Below are positions 45,364 through 53,432 of a DNA stretch of 64,000 nt, piece by piece; within the stretch, counting starts at the first letter, position 1; each line of letters begins with the position of its first letter. Made by a program: the position numbers and the translations under genes. Origin of the DNA: Flavobacterium sp. (GTDB lineage: Bacteria; Bacteroidota; Bacteroidia; Flavobacteriales; Flavobacteriaceae); assembly GCA_020403245.1 (NCBI GenBank), contig JADBYA010000002.1, positions 310,001 to 374,000 of the forward strand. Direction: 5' to 3'. Below the pieces are notes generated by a model. That model saw nothing but the letters and a program-made list of their open reading frames with translations, had not been told where the DNA came from and made no database searches.

Positions 45364-45403
45364 TCAGAACTTGTTTCAGATTCTCATGAATTAATGCAGA
45401 ATC

Positions 45404-45554
45404 TGGAGCGAATGGCTCGGGCATTTTAGGAAACCATATTCCTGCTGTCCGTTCCAATTTTTTGTTTTGTCTCCCTCAGCGTCCACCTGTCGGCAGACAC
45501 GCTGTCGAAGGGCTTATTTTAAAAACAAAAAGATTTCCACTTCCATCAGGGCTA
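45404..45554 (-). repeat. Dispersed intergenic repeat, copy C (between nrdB and nrdA)
   Basis: Read on the minus strand it runs TAGCCCTGATGGAAGTGGAAATC ... ACAGCAGGAATATGG ... CCATTCGCTCCA, the same ends as copy B at 35867-35945. Its middle holds CTTCGACAGCG and CTGCCGACAGGTGG words of another GC-rich repeat. It accounts for half of the nrdB-nrdA gap. Confidence 0.65.
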
Positions 45555-45659
45555 GGAAGTAAAACATAGCACTAAAAACAGATGCTGAAATGAATACAGC
45601 ATAAACAAATAACCCCGAAATAGAGAAGGGATTTTCTATTTCACAAAAAAACAAAAATT

Positions 45660-48092
45660 ATGTACGTAGTAAAAAGAGACGGCCACAAAGAGCCAGTAAT
45701 GTTCGACAAAATTACCGATAGAATTAAAAAACTATGCTATGGTTTAAACGATTTAGTAGATGCCGTGAAAGTGGCAATGAGAGTAATTGAAGGTTTATAT
45801 GACGGAGTTACTACCTCAGAATTAGATAATTTAGCCGCTGAAACCGCAGCCTCTATGACGATTGCGCATCCAGATTATGCACAATTAGCAGCAAGAATAG
45901 CTATTTCAAATTTACATAAAAACACCAATAAATCGTTCTCAGAAACAATGAGCGAAATGTTTCATTACGTAAACCCCAGAACCAACCAACAAGCACCTTT
46001 ACTATCAGAAGAAGTGCATAAAGTAATTCAAGAAAATGCTGAATTTTTAAATTCACATATCATATACAACCGTGATTTCAATTACGATTACTTCGGTTTT
46101 AAAACGTTAGAGCGTTCGTATTTGTTAAAAATCAACGGAAAAATTGTAGAGCGTCCACAACACATGTTAATGCGTGTGGCGGTTGGTATTCACTTAAACG
46201 ATTTGGATGCTGTAATTGAAACATACGACTTAATGTCAAAAAAATTCTTTACACACGCTACACCAACCTTATTCAACGCAGGAACACCAAAACCACAAAT
46301 GTCATCTTGTTTCTTGTTATCGATGAAAGATGATAGCATTGATGGGATTTATGATACGCTAAAAAACACTGCCAAAATCTCGCAATCAGCAGGAGGAATA
46401 GGATTATCAATTCATAATGTGCGTGCGACTGGTTCTTATATTCGGGGTACGAATGGAACTTCAAATGGAATTGTGCCGATGTTGCGTGTATTCAACGATA
46501 CCGCTCGTTATGTAGATCAAGGTGGTGGAAAACGCAAAGGAAGTTTTGCTATTTATTTAGAAACTTGGCATGCCGATATTTTCGAATTTTTGGATTTGAA
46601 AAAGAATACCGGGAAAGAAGAAATGCGTGCGCGTGATTTGTTTTTTGCCATGTGGACTTCCGATTTATTTATGAAACGAGTGCAAGAAGATACCATTTGG
46701 ACTTTAATGTGTCCCAATGAATGTCCGGGATTATACGATGTTTATGGAGACGAATTCGAAGCTTTATATACTTCCTATGAAGCTCAAGGAAAAGGTAGAA
46801 AAACCATCAAAGCGCGTGAACTTTGGGAGAAAATCTTAGAATCTCAAATCGAAACGGGAACGCCATACATGTTGTATAAAGATGCAGCCAATAGAAAATC
46901 CAACCAAAAAAATCTGGGAACCATTCGCTCGTCAAACTTGTGTACCGAAATTATGGAATACACCTCTGAAGACGAAATTGCAGTATGTAACTTGGCATCC
47001 ATTTCCTTACCAATGTTTGTGGATAAAGGACAATTCAATCACGAATTGTTATTTAATGTTACCAAACGTGTAACGAGGAATTTGAATAAAGTAATCGACA
47101 GAAATTATTATCCAGTAAAAGAAGCCGAAAATTCTAATATGCGTCACCGTCCCGTTGGGTTGGGTGTGCAAGGTTTGGCAGATGCTTTTATTTTGTTGAG
47201 AATGCCTTTTACCAGCGATGAAGCCAAACAATTAAACCAAGAAATCTTCGAAACGTTGTACTTTGCCGCTGTAACCGCTTCTATGGAAATGGCAAAAGAA
47301 GAAGGACCGTATTCTTCCTTTAAAGGGTCTCCTATTTCAGAAGGTTTGTTCCAACACAACCTTTGGAATATTAAAGACGAAGAATTATCAGGAAGATGGG
47401 ATTGGGCAGCTTTAAGAAAAGAAGTAGTAAAACACGGCGTTAGAAATTCATTATTGGTAGCGCCAATGCCTACAGCTTCTACGTCACAAATTTTGGGTAA
47501 TAACGAAGCATTTGAACCGTATACGTCCAACATATACACCCGTCGTGTACTGTCTGGAGAGTTCATCGTGGTCAACAAACATTTATTAGAAGACTTAGTA
47601 AATCGTGGCTTGTGGACCGAAGATTTGAAACAAGAATTAATGAGAAACAACGGCTCTGTACAAGCATTGAATATTCCGGATGATTTGAAAGAATTGTACA
47701 AAACCGTTTGGGAAATGTCGATGAAAGATATCATTGATATGTCACGACACAGAGGTTATTTTATTGACCAATCGCAATCGTTGAACTTGTTCATGCAAGA
47801 TGCGAATTATGCCAAACTGACCTCAATGCATTTCTACGCCTGGCAAAGTGGTTTGAAAACAGGAATGTATTACTTGAGAACCAAAGCAGCCGTTGATGCC
47901 ATCAAATTTACCTTGAATAACGATAAAAAAGCGGAACCAACAATAGTAGAAAAACCAGCAGCAGTTGCTGTAGAAGTGGTAGCACCGGTAGAGAATGGTG
48001 AAATGACCGCCGAAGATTTTGCCGCCATGGTGGAACAAGCCAGAAATGCTGCAGCAAACGGTGGTGATGATTGTGAGATGTGCGGGTCGTAA
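45660..48092 (+). CDS. nrdA: Ribonucleotide reductase class Ia alpha subunit
   Basis: An 810-residue catalytic subunit with an N-terminal ATP-cone ([22 protein letters not shown]), the catalytic segment [44 protein letters not shown] with the active-site Cys and Asn/Glu, the [15 protein letters not shown] loop, and a C-terminal CEMCGS redox pair that recharges the active site. It resembles eukaryotic R1 (the [22 protein letters not shown] and NLNK segments) more than E. coli NrdA. A variable acidic linker rich in Pro, Val and Glu precedes the Cys tail. It reduces all four NDPs with NrdB. Confidence 0.97.
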   Translation: MYVVKRDGHKEPVMFDKITDRIKKLCYGLNDLVDAVKVAMRVIEGLYDGVTTSELDNLAAETAASMTIAHPDYAQLAARIAISNLHKNTNKSFSETMSEMFHYVNPRTNQQAPLLSEEVHKVIQENAEFLNSHIIYNRDFNYDYFGFKTLERSYLLKINGKIVERPQHMLMRVAVGIHLNDLDAVIETYDLMSKKFFTHATPTLFNAGTPKPQMSSCFLLSMKDDSIDGIYDTLKNTAKISQSAGGIGLSIHNVRATGSYIRGTNGTSNGIVPMLRVFNDTARYVDQGGGKRKGSFAIYLETWHADIFEFLDLKKNTGKEEMRARDLFFAMWTSDLFMKRVQEDTIWTLMCPNECPGLYDVYGDEFEALYTSYEAQGKGRKTIKARELWEKILESQIETGTPYMLYKDAANRKSNQKNLGTIRSSNLCTEIMEYTSEDEIAVCNLASISLPMFVDKGQFNHELLFNVTKRVTRNLNKVIDRNYYPVKEAENSNMRHRPVGLGVQGLADAFILLRMPFTSDEAKQLNQEIFETLYFAAVTASMEMAKEEGPYSSFKGSPISEGLFQHNLWNIKDEELSGRWDWAALRKEVVKHGVRNSLLVAPMPTASTSQILGNNEAFEPYTSNIYTRRVLSGEFIVVNKHLLEDLVNRGLWTEDLKQELMRNNGSVQALNIPDDLKELYKTVWEMSMKDIIDMSRHRGYFIDQSQSLNLFMQDANYAKLTSMHFYAWQSGLKTGMYYLRTKAAVDAIKFTLNNDKKAEPTIVEKPAAVAVEVVAPVENGEMTAEDFAAMVEQARNAAANGGDDCEMCGS

Positions 48093-48156
48093 AAAAGAGA
48101 AAAGAATAATAAGAAAAGAATAAAGAGAAACAGCTATCTATTGATGGCTGTTTTTT
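48093..48156 (+). terminator. AG-rich tract and terminator after nrdA
   Basis: The AG-rich tract at 48093-48130 is like the one upstream of asd (16255-16309). ACAGCTATC (48130-48138) pairs with GATGGCTGT (48143-48151), with one T-G wobble, and a T run follows. Confidence 0.7.
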
Positions 48157-48257
48157 AGTATTTTTAGGAGCTATTTCCAACTTTCGCGTGTCGCTTTTTC
48201 CAGTTCACGATTAGCTTCGCTCCGTTCGGCTATCACCTCGGGTCTTTTGTTTCGTCA

Positions 48258-48300
48258 CTTCGAGTGTCCGCCTTGGCGGATGTATCGAGAAGCGAAACAA
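48258..48300. repeat. TCCGCC/GGCGGA inverted repeat element
   Basis: CACTTCGAGTGTCCGCCTTGGCGGATGTATCGAGAAGCG has inverted arms (TCCGCC/GGCGGA and CTTCGAG-like ends) and is GC-rich for this genome. It lies before the 48360 gene, where the flanking bases (48200-48258) also look like a repeat. Confidence 0.5.
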
Positions 48301-48359
48301 AATCGAACTGACGAAAAAGAGCTTCAACAATCGCTCAATTTGGGCTAAAAAACTAAACC

Positions 48360-48584
48360 ATGTCAAAAGAAAAAAAAGGAGTCTATACCGGCATCATCGA
48401 AAAAGACAAAGACGGCAACTATTTTTGTGGGGAATATTTGTTGGATTATAAATACACCGAAGCCAGTTTCAAACTTGGCGACGAAATCAATATCAAAACG
48501 GTAATTGCCAATCCAAGTGATAAAAGCTACAATCAATATCCAAAAAAGTCGCGCAATTTCTTTTTAGCTAATCAAAAAGAATAG
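48360..48584 (+). CDS. Small conserved hypothetical protein
   Basis: A 74-residue protein that begins with Lys-rich residues (MSKEKKGVYTGIIEKDKDGNYFCGEYLLDY). It has alternating hydrophobic residues, so a small beta domain is likely. No export signal and no family recognised. Its stop codon overlaps the possible GTG start of the next gene (TAGTG), so coupling to the RDD gene is likely. The small size and lack of motifs keep confidence moderate. Confidence 0.65.
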   Translation: MSKEKKGVYTGIIEKDKDGNYFCGEYLLDYKYTEASFKLGDEINIKTVIANPSDKSYNQYPKKSRNFFLANQKE

Positions 48585-48589
48585 TGACA

Positions 48590-49099
48590 ATGCAAGAAAA
48601 TAACAAAAAGCAATTCAAAGTTTCAGCCGATATTTTTGCGTCATTAAGTCAACGATTTTTGAATTTATTGATTGATACGCTAATGCAACTCATCCTGTTT
48701 TTTATTGTGCTTGTTTTTATGGTAGCCAATGCGCAAGCTAGTGGCGACATGACATTTATTGCAAATTTTGAAAAAAACACTATTTTGCAATACAGTATCA
48801 CAATTGCTATTGCTTTGTTTTATTACAATTTTTTTGAAATAGTCCTAGCGAGAACTGTCGGCAAATATTTTACGCAAACCATAGTCGTTGATGAAAATGG
48901 CGAAAAACCCAATTCTGAGACCATTTTAGTGCGTTCTTTGTGTCGGTTAATTCCTTTTAACGCCTTATCTTTTTTAGGAATTTCAGGAAGAGGTTGGCAC
49001 GATAGCATTTCAAAAACCTATGTGGTTGACAAAAAATTATTAGACGAAAAGAAGCATTTGTTTTACAATGCAGACATACGTTCATCAGAAAAGGAATGA
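48590..49099 (+). CDS. RDD family membrane protein
   Basis: 169 residues from the ATG at 48590; a GTG two codons upstream (48584) overlaps the previous stop codon. Two to three membrane helices (about 23-45, 68-90 and a third near 115-130) and the RDD signature with SQRFLNLLIDTLMQL near the start and the SLCRLIPFNALSFLG segment later. RDD proteins include Na+/H+ antiporter-like and other transporters, but no activity is assigned here. It lies between the small protein and dGTPase on the same strand. Confidence 0.83.
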   Translation: MQENNKKQFKVSADIFASLSQRFLNLLIDTLMQLILFFIVLVFMVANAQASGDMTFIANFEKNTILQYSITIAIALFYYNFFEIVLARTVGKYFTQTIVVDENGEKPNSETILVRSLCRLIPFNALSFLGISGRGWHDSISKTYVVDKKLLDEKKHLFYNADIRSSEKE

Positions 49100-49159
49100 T
49101 AATTAAAGTTATCGTTGACTTCTAAAATCAAAAATCGTTAATCTTCAATCTAAAATAAC

Positions 49160-50494
49160 ATGACCTGGGAACAACTTTTATCACTAAAACGCCAAGCAGA
49201 CACTAGCAAACGGTTGCGCATTGAGCAAGACGATACGCGTCTCGGTTTTGAAGTCGATTATGACCGAATTATTTTTTCATCTGCCTTCAGAAGTTTACAG
49301 GATAAAACCCAAGTAATTCCACTTTCTAAAACCGATTTTGTCCATACGCGCTTGACGCACAGTTTGGAGGTTTCGGTCGTGGGTCGTTCTATCGGAAGAT
49401 TAGTAGGAAAAAAAATCATCCAAAAATACCCCCATTTACGCGAGGTGCACGGCTATCACATGAACGATTTTGGAGCAATTGTCGCTGCCGCTGCTTTAGC
49501 ACACGATATCGGAAATCCACCATTCGGACATTCAGGCGAAAAGGCAATAGGTGAATTTTTTTCCATTGGAAAAGGGCAACATTACAAAGACCATCTAACC
49601 CCAAAACAATGGCAAGATTTAATCGATTTTGAAGGCAATGCCAATGGATTTTCGGTGCTAACGAGTTCACGACCAGGCATTGAAGGAAGTTTGCGTTTGT
49701 CTTATGCTACACTCGGAGCTTTTACCAAATATCCCAAAGAAAGTTTACCCAAAAAACCAACCAAAAATATAGCTGATAAAAAATACGGTTTCTTCCAATC
49801 GGACAAGGATTTCTTTAAAGAAGTTGCCGAAGAACTAGGGATGATTTCCAATAAAACCGGAGACGATATCGGTTATGAGCGCCATCCGTTGGCGTTTTTA
49901 GTCGAAGCTGCCGATGATATTTGCTACACGATAATCGACTTTGAAGACGGTATCAATCTAGGTTTAGTTTCCGAAGATTTTGCATTAGAATATTTAATCA
50001 AATTGGTAAAAGATACTATTGATACGGCCAAATACCAAACATTAACCACCAAAGAAGACCGCATCAGTTACCTGCGCGCCTTGGCGATTGGCAATTTAAT
50101 TAATGATGCAGTTCGGGTTTTTATTGAAAATGAAGAAGCCATTCTACAAGGAAAATTCCATTTTGCACTGACCGACAAAAGCAAGTACAAAGTACAAATG
50201 GACGATATCATCAAGTTGAGTGTTAGGAGCATTTACCAAAGCCGAGAAGTGATTGAAAAAGAATTATCGGGCTACCAAATCATCAATAATTTATTGGATA
50301 AATTCATCACCGCCTACAACAATAACCACGAAGGGAAAGCCACAAATTACGATAAATTATTACTCAAAATTCTTCCCGAAAAACACCATCTGGAAAAAGA
50401 AAATCTTTACGACAGGTTATTGCACATTTGCCATTTCATCTCCATGCTGACTGATGGGAAAGCGGTTGAGTTGAATAAAATTGTAACGGCTTAA
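49160..50494 (+). CDS. dgt: Deoxyguanosinetriphosphate triphosphohydrolase (dGTPase)
   Basis: A 444-residue HD-domain enzyme that removes triphosphate from dGTP (or other dNTPs). The start RLGFEVDYDRIIFSSAFRSLQDKTQV, HTRLTHSLEVSVVGRSIG, and AHDIGNPPFGHSGEKAIGEFF hold the HD metal ligands, and EAADDICYTIIDFEDG is the later HD-family segment. Length fits the flavobacterial type. The stop codons of dgt and the convergent dxs overlap by 4 bp (50491-50494). Confidence 0.93.
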   Translation: MTWEQLLSLKRQADTSKRLRIEQDDTRLGFEVDYDRIIFSSAFRSLQDKTQVIPLSKTDFVHTRLTHSLEVSVVGRSIGRLVGKKIIQKYPHLREVHGYHMNDFGAIVAAAALAHDIGNPPFGHSGEKAIGEFFSIGKGQHYKDHLTPKQWQDLIDFEGNANGFSVLTSSRPGIEGSLRLSYATLGAFTKYPKESLPKKPTKNIADKKYGFFQSDKDFFKEVAEELGMISNKTGDDIGYERHPLAFLVEAADDICYTIIDFEDGINLGLVSEDFALEYLIKLVKDTIDTAKYQTLTTKEDRISYLRALAIGNLINDAVRVFIENEEAILQGKFHFALTDKSKYKVQMDDIIKLSVRSIYQSREVIEKELSGYQIINNLLDKFITAYNNNHEGKATNYDKLLLKILPEKHHLEKENLYDRLLHICHFISMLTDGKAVELNKIVTA

Positions 50495-52293
50495 TCTTCG
50501 TTCTCTTCTTCCTCAAGCAAACCCGAGAAAAGAGATCTTAATCCATCCACATCAATATTGCAAAATTGCTGCAGTTCATTAACCGTTCCGTGTTCGATAA
50601 AATAATCAGGAACACCACAAAGGAAGACTTCGTTTACGTAATCATTTTTGGCCGAAAATTCTAAAACAGCACTTCCAAAACCACCCGTAGTTACGCCATC
50701 TTCGACAGTAATAATGGTAGAAAACTTGTCGCATATTTTGTGCAGTTTCTTTTCGTCTAACGGTTTTACAAAACCAAAATGGTAGTGCGCAAAATGGCCA
50801 TCATCCTCTATTTCAGCAAGGGCGTCAGTCACATTATAGGCAATGGTACCTGTTGATAGAATGGCAACTTTTTCCCCTTTTTTGAGTTTATGAGCTTTTC
50901 CAATTTCAATTTTTTGAAAGTTTTTGGAATTTGGAATTTCGAAGTTGGGAATTTTTCCACGTCCACGCGGATACCGAATCGCAATTGGATTTTTTAATCC
51001 TAAAGAAGCCGTGTACAAGATATTTTGAAGTTCAATTTCATCTTTTGGCGCATAAATAATCATATTCGGAATGCAGCGCAAATAGGCCAAATCAAAAACT
51101 CCATGATGTGTCGCTCCATCTTCACCAACTAATCCAGCGCGGTCTAAACAGAAAATCACAGGCAAGTTTTGCAATGCTACATCATGTATTACTTGATCGT
51201 AAGCTCGTTGCAAGAAAGTAGAATAGATATTGCAAAATACCACCATACCTTGTGTTGCCATTCCTGCTGAAAGCGTCACAGCATGTTGCTCGGCAATACC
51301 CACATCAAAAGCGCGCTCTGGAAAAACTTCCATCATAAATTTCATCGAACTACCGCTGGGCATGGCTGGAGTAATGCCAATAATCTTTTTGTTATTTTTA
51401 GCCAATTCTACTAAAGTTAAACCAAATACATCCTGAAATTTCGGAGGCAAATTTTCTTCCAATTTTTTATGGATTTCTCCAGTTGCTGCATCAAATTTTC
51501 CAGGCGCATGGTATTTCACCTGATCCTCTTCGGCTAGTTGTAATCCTTTGCCTTTCGTAGTAATGATGTGTAAAAACTTTGGGCCTTTTACTTTTTTTAG
51601 TCGTTCCAATTCTCTGATTAAAGCTTCGATATCATGACCATCAACAGGACCTGAATAATCAAAGTTAAGCGACTTAATCATGTTATTCTGTTTCGGATTT
51701 TTGCCTTCTTTAACAGCCGTCAAATAGTTTTTTAAAGCACCAACACTAGGATCAATTCCGATAGCGTTATCATTTAAAATTACTAGCAAATCAGCATTGG
51801 TCACTCCGGCATGATTTAATCCTTCAAACGCCATTCCGCTCGCTATAGAAGCATCACCAATCACAGCAATATGATGTTTGTTTTCGCCTTTAAGCTGCGA
51901 AGCAATCGCCATTCCCAAAGCCGCTGAGATAGAAGTGGAAGAATGACCAACGCCAAAAGTATCATACACACTCTCATTGCGTTTTGGAAATCCAGAAATT
52001 CCTCCTAATTGTCGATTACTATCAAATTTTTTTCTGCGTTCGGTTAAGATTTTATGTCCGTATGCTTGATGACCAACATCCCAAACCAACAAATCATTGG
52101 GCGTATCAAAAACATAATGCAAGGCAATTGTCAACTCAACCACACCAAGTGATGCGCCAAGATGACCTTCTTTTACCGAAACAATAGCAATGATAAACTC
52201 GCGCAATTCCTTTGCCAGTTGAGGCAATTGCAAAAGGTTTAACTTTCGTAAATCTTTTGGGTTGTTGATATGTTCGAGCAATTTTTTTGACAT
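50491..52293 (-). CDS. dxs: 1-deoxy-D-xylulose-5-phosphate synthase
   Basis: A 600-residue thiamine-diphosphate enzyme that joins pyruvate and glyceraldehyde 3-phosphate, the first step of the MEP isoprenoid pathway. The start at 52293 (MSKKLLEHIN) is preferred because a -7-like box lies 4 nt before it and the extension to 52308 adds only five residues. Motifs: GVGHSSTSISAALGMA, the ThDP site GDASIASGMAFEGLNHAG to ILNDN, and RAGLVGEDGATHHGVFDLAYLR in the transketolase region. It is divergent from the toxin-antitoxin pair. Confidence 0.95.
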   Translation of the reverse strand: MSKKLLEHINNPKDLRKLNLLQLPQLAKELREFIIAIVSVKEGHLGASLGVVELTIALHYVFDTPNDLLVWDVGHQAYGHKILTERRKKFDSNRQLGGISGFPKRNESVYDTFGVGHSSTSISAALGMAIASQLKGENKHHIAVIGDASIASGMAFEGLNHAGVTNADLLVILNDNAIGIDPSVGALKNYLTAVKEGKNPKQNNMIKSLNFDYSGPVDGHDIEALIRELERLKKVKGPKFLHIITTKGKGLQLAEEDQVKYHAPGKFDAATGEIHKKLEENLPPKFQDVFGLTLVELAKNNKKIIGITPAMPSGSSMKFMMEVFPERAFDVGIAEQHAVTLSAGMATQGMVVFCNIYSTFLQRAYDQVIHDVALQNLPVIFCLDRAGLVGEDGATHHGVFDLAYLRCIPNMIIYAPKDEIELQNILYTASLGLKNPIAIRYPRGRGKIPNFEIPNSKNFQKIEIGKAHKLKKGEKVAILSTGTIAYNVTDALAEIEDDGHFAHYHFGFVKPLDEKKLHKICDKFSTIITVEDGVTTGGFGSAVLEFSAKNDYVNEVFLCGVPDYFIEHGTVNELQQFCNIDVDGLRSLFSGLLEEEENED

Positions 52294-52297
52294 ATCA

Positions 52298-52305
52298 CAA
52301 ATGTA
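52298..52305 (-). promoter_or_regulatory. -7 box of dxs, 4 nt before the start codon
   Basis: The minus strand reads TACATTTG, a match to TAnnTTTG, ending 4 nt before the ATG at 52293. Its outer end overlaps the palindrome at 52304-52320. Confidence 0.45.
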
Positions 52306-52320
52306 CAATTTGAAATTGTA
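52304..52320. promoter_or_regulatory. Palindrome between dxs and toxin-antitoxin promoters (candidate operator)
   Basis: TACAATTT-G-AAATTGTA is a perfect 8-bp inverted repeat around one base. It overlaps the -7 boxes of both the dxs (minus) and antitoxin (plus, 52319-52326) promoters. Toxin-antitoxin operons are commonly autoregulated by the antitoxin or complex binding such a palindrome. Confidence 0.5.
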
Positions 52321-52326
52321 TATTTG
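52319..52326 (+). promoter_or_regulatory. -7 box of the toxin-antitoxin operon
   Basis: TATATTTG fits TAnnTTTG and ends 18 nt before the ATG at 52345. Confidence 0.45.
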
Positions 52327-52344
52327 TATTATAAATTCATCGCT

Positions 52345-52581
52345 ATGACAACTTTCACTATTAAAATTAACGAACGCACTAAAGCAGGAAAAGCATTTAG
52401 AGCGATGACCGAAACATTTTTTAAGGATGTTAAAGGCATCGAGATTTTAGAAACCTCAACCCAAACGGAAGATGAGATTTACAATCCTGAATTTGTAAAA
52501 ATGATTAAAGACGCCGATAAAAGAGGTAATTTCAAGACAATAGATCCAAATGATATATGGGGAAGTTTAGGGTTAAAATAG
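52345..52581 (+). CDS. Antitoxin of a type II toxin-antitoxin pair
   Basis: 78 residues from the ATG at 52345 (MTTFTIKINERTKAGKAFRAM); the frame is open to 52324 but the promoter lies there. The N-terminal beta strand followed by helices looks like a ribbon-helix-helix or DUF2683-type antitoxin, and the acidic C-terminal part (about 30-78) would wrap the toxin. It is translated just before and overlaps (25 bp) the YoeB-like toxin. The palindrome upstream fits autoregulation. Confidence 0.75.
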   Translation: MTTFTIKINERTKAGKAFRAMTETFFKDVKGIEILETSTQTEDEIYNPEFVKMIKDADKRGNFKTIDPNDIWGSLGLK

Positions 52582-52838
52582 AAGAATTGGCAATAATTCA
52601 CATCCAAAAGCATTACAAATCAGGCAATAAAGCAGTACTCAAAAAGCTCGAAAAGATATTAGAAGAATTGACGGAAACTCCCTATACTGGAATTGGAAAT
52701 CCAGAAGCACTTAAAAATAATTTATCGGGGTATTGGTCGAGACGAATTAGTCAAAAAGACCGGATTATTTACAGAGTTGAAGAAAATATTGTTACTGTAT
52801 TTGTAATTGCTGCTTTAGGTCATTATTCTGATAAATAA
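52557..52838 (+). CDS. YoeB/Txe-like mRNA interferase toxin
   Basis: A 93-residue protein of the RelE/YoeB fold. The segment PYTGIGNPEALKNNLSGYWSRRISQKDRIIYRVEEN is the YoeB signature with the Glu and Arg residues of the active site, and GHYSDK near the end carries the His-Tyr pair used in ribosome-dependent mRNA cleavage. It overlaps the antitoxin gene by 25 bp, so the pair is translated together. All four key positions appear intact, so it could be active. Confidence 0.85.
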   Translation: MGKFRVKIEELAIIHIQKHYKSGNKAVLKKLEKILEELTETPYTGIGNPEALKNNLSGYWSRRISQKDRIIYRVEENIVTVFVIAALGHYSDK

Positions 52839-52858
52839 AACCTCATTCATTTCCTTAT

Positions 52859-53302
52859 ATGGAAAACCCTTTCACCCACGAGTATTTTATGAAGAAAGCG
52901 TTGCAAGAAGCCGAACTCGCTTTTGATAAAGGCGAAATTCCGGTTGGTGCCGTAATTGTAATCGATAATAAAATTATTGCAAGAACTCACAATCTCACCG
53001 AAATGCTTAATGATGTTACCGCTCATGCCGAAATGCAAGCCATTACTTCGGCTGCTAATTTCATAGGTGGGAAATATTTGAAAGGGTGCACACTTTACGT
53101 CACACTAGAACCATGTCAGATGTGTGCTGGTGCATTATACTGGAGCCAAATTTCCAAAATTGTTTTTGGAGCTTCGGACGAACAACGAGGTTACCAAAAT
53201 TTAGGCACTACCATTCACCCGAAAACCCAAGTAATTCAGGGCGTTTTGGCTAAGGAATGTTCCGATTTAATGTTCCGCTTTTTTGCCTCCAAAAGAGGAT
53301 AA
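52859..53302 (+). CDS. tadA: tRNA-specific adenosine deaminase
   Basis: A 147-residue zinc deaminase that makes inosine at the wobble position of tRNA-Arg(ACG). It has VTAHAEMQAITSAANFIGG (zinc His and catalytic Glu) and TLEPCQMCAGALYWS (two zinc Cys). Length is normal for TadA. It is 20 bp after the toxin gene stop on the same strand, so read-through is possible, but it is an unrelated housekeeping gene. Confidence 0.93.
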   Translation: MENPFTHEYFMKKALQEAELAFDKGEIPVGAVIVIDNKIIARTHNLTEMLNDVTAHAEMQAITSAANFIGGKYLKGCTLYVTLEPCQMCAGALYWSQISKIVFGASDEQRGYQNLGTTIHPKTQVIQGVLAKECSDLMFRFFASKRG

Positions 53303-53432
53303 TTTGACAAGAAAAATATTCCTAAAATATATTTTACAACGTAAATAATATTATACTATTTTTATCGTTATATTGCTAATTGAGGAAAATCACTCAAGGA
53401 ATAAGTTCTAACAAATAATTCATTTACTACCT

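Noticed and set aside
47144..47734. 196-residue minus-strand ORF inside nrdA
   Set aside because: It is wholly inside a strongly conserved gene and has no recognisable domain.
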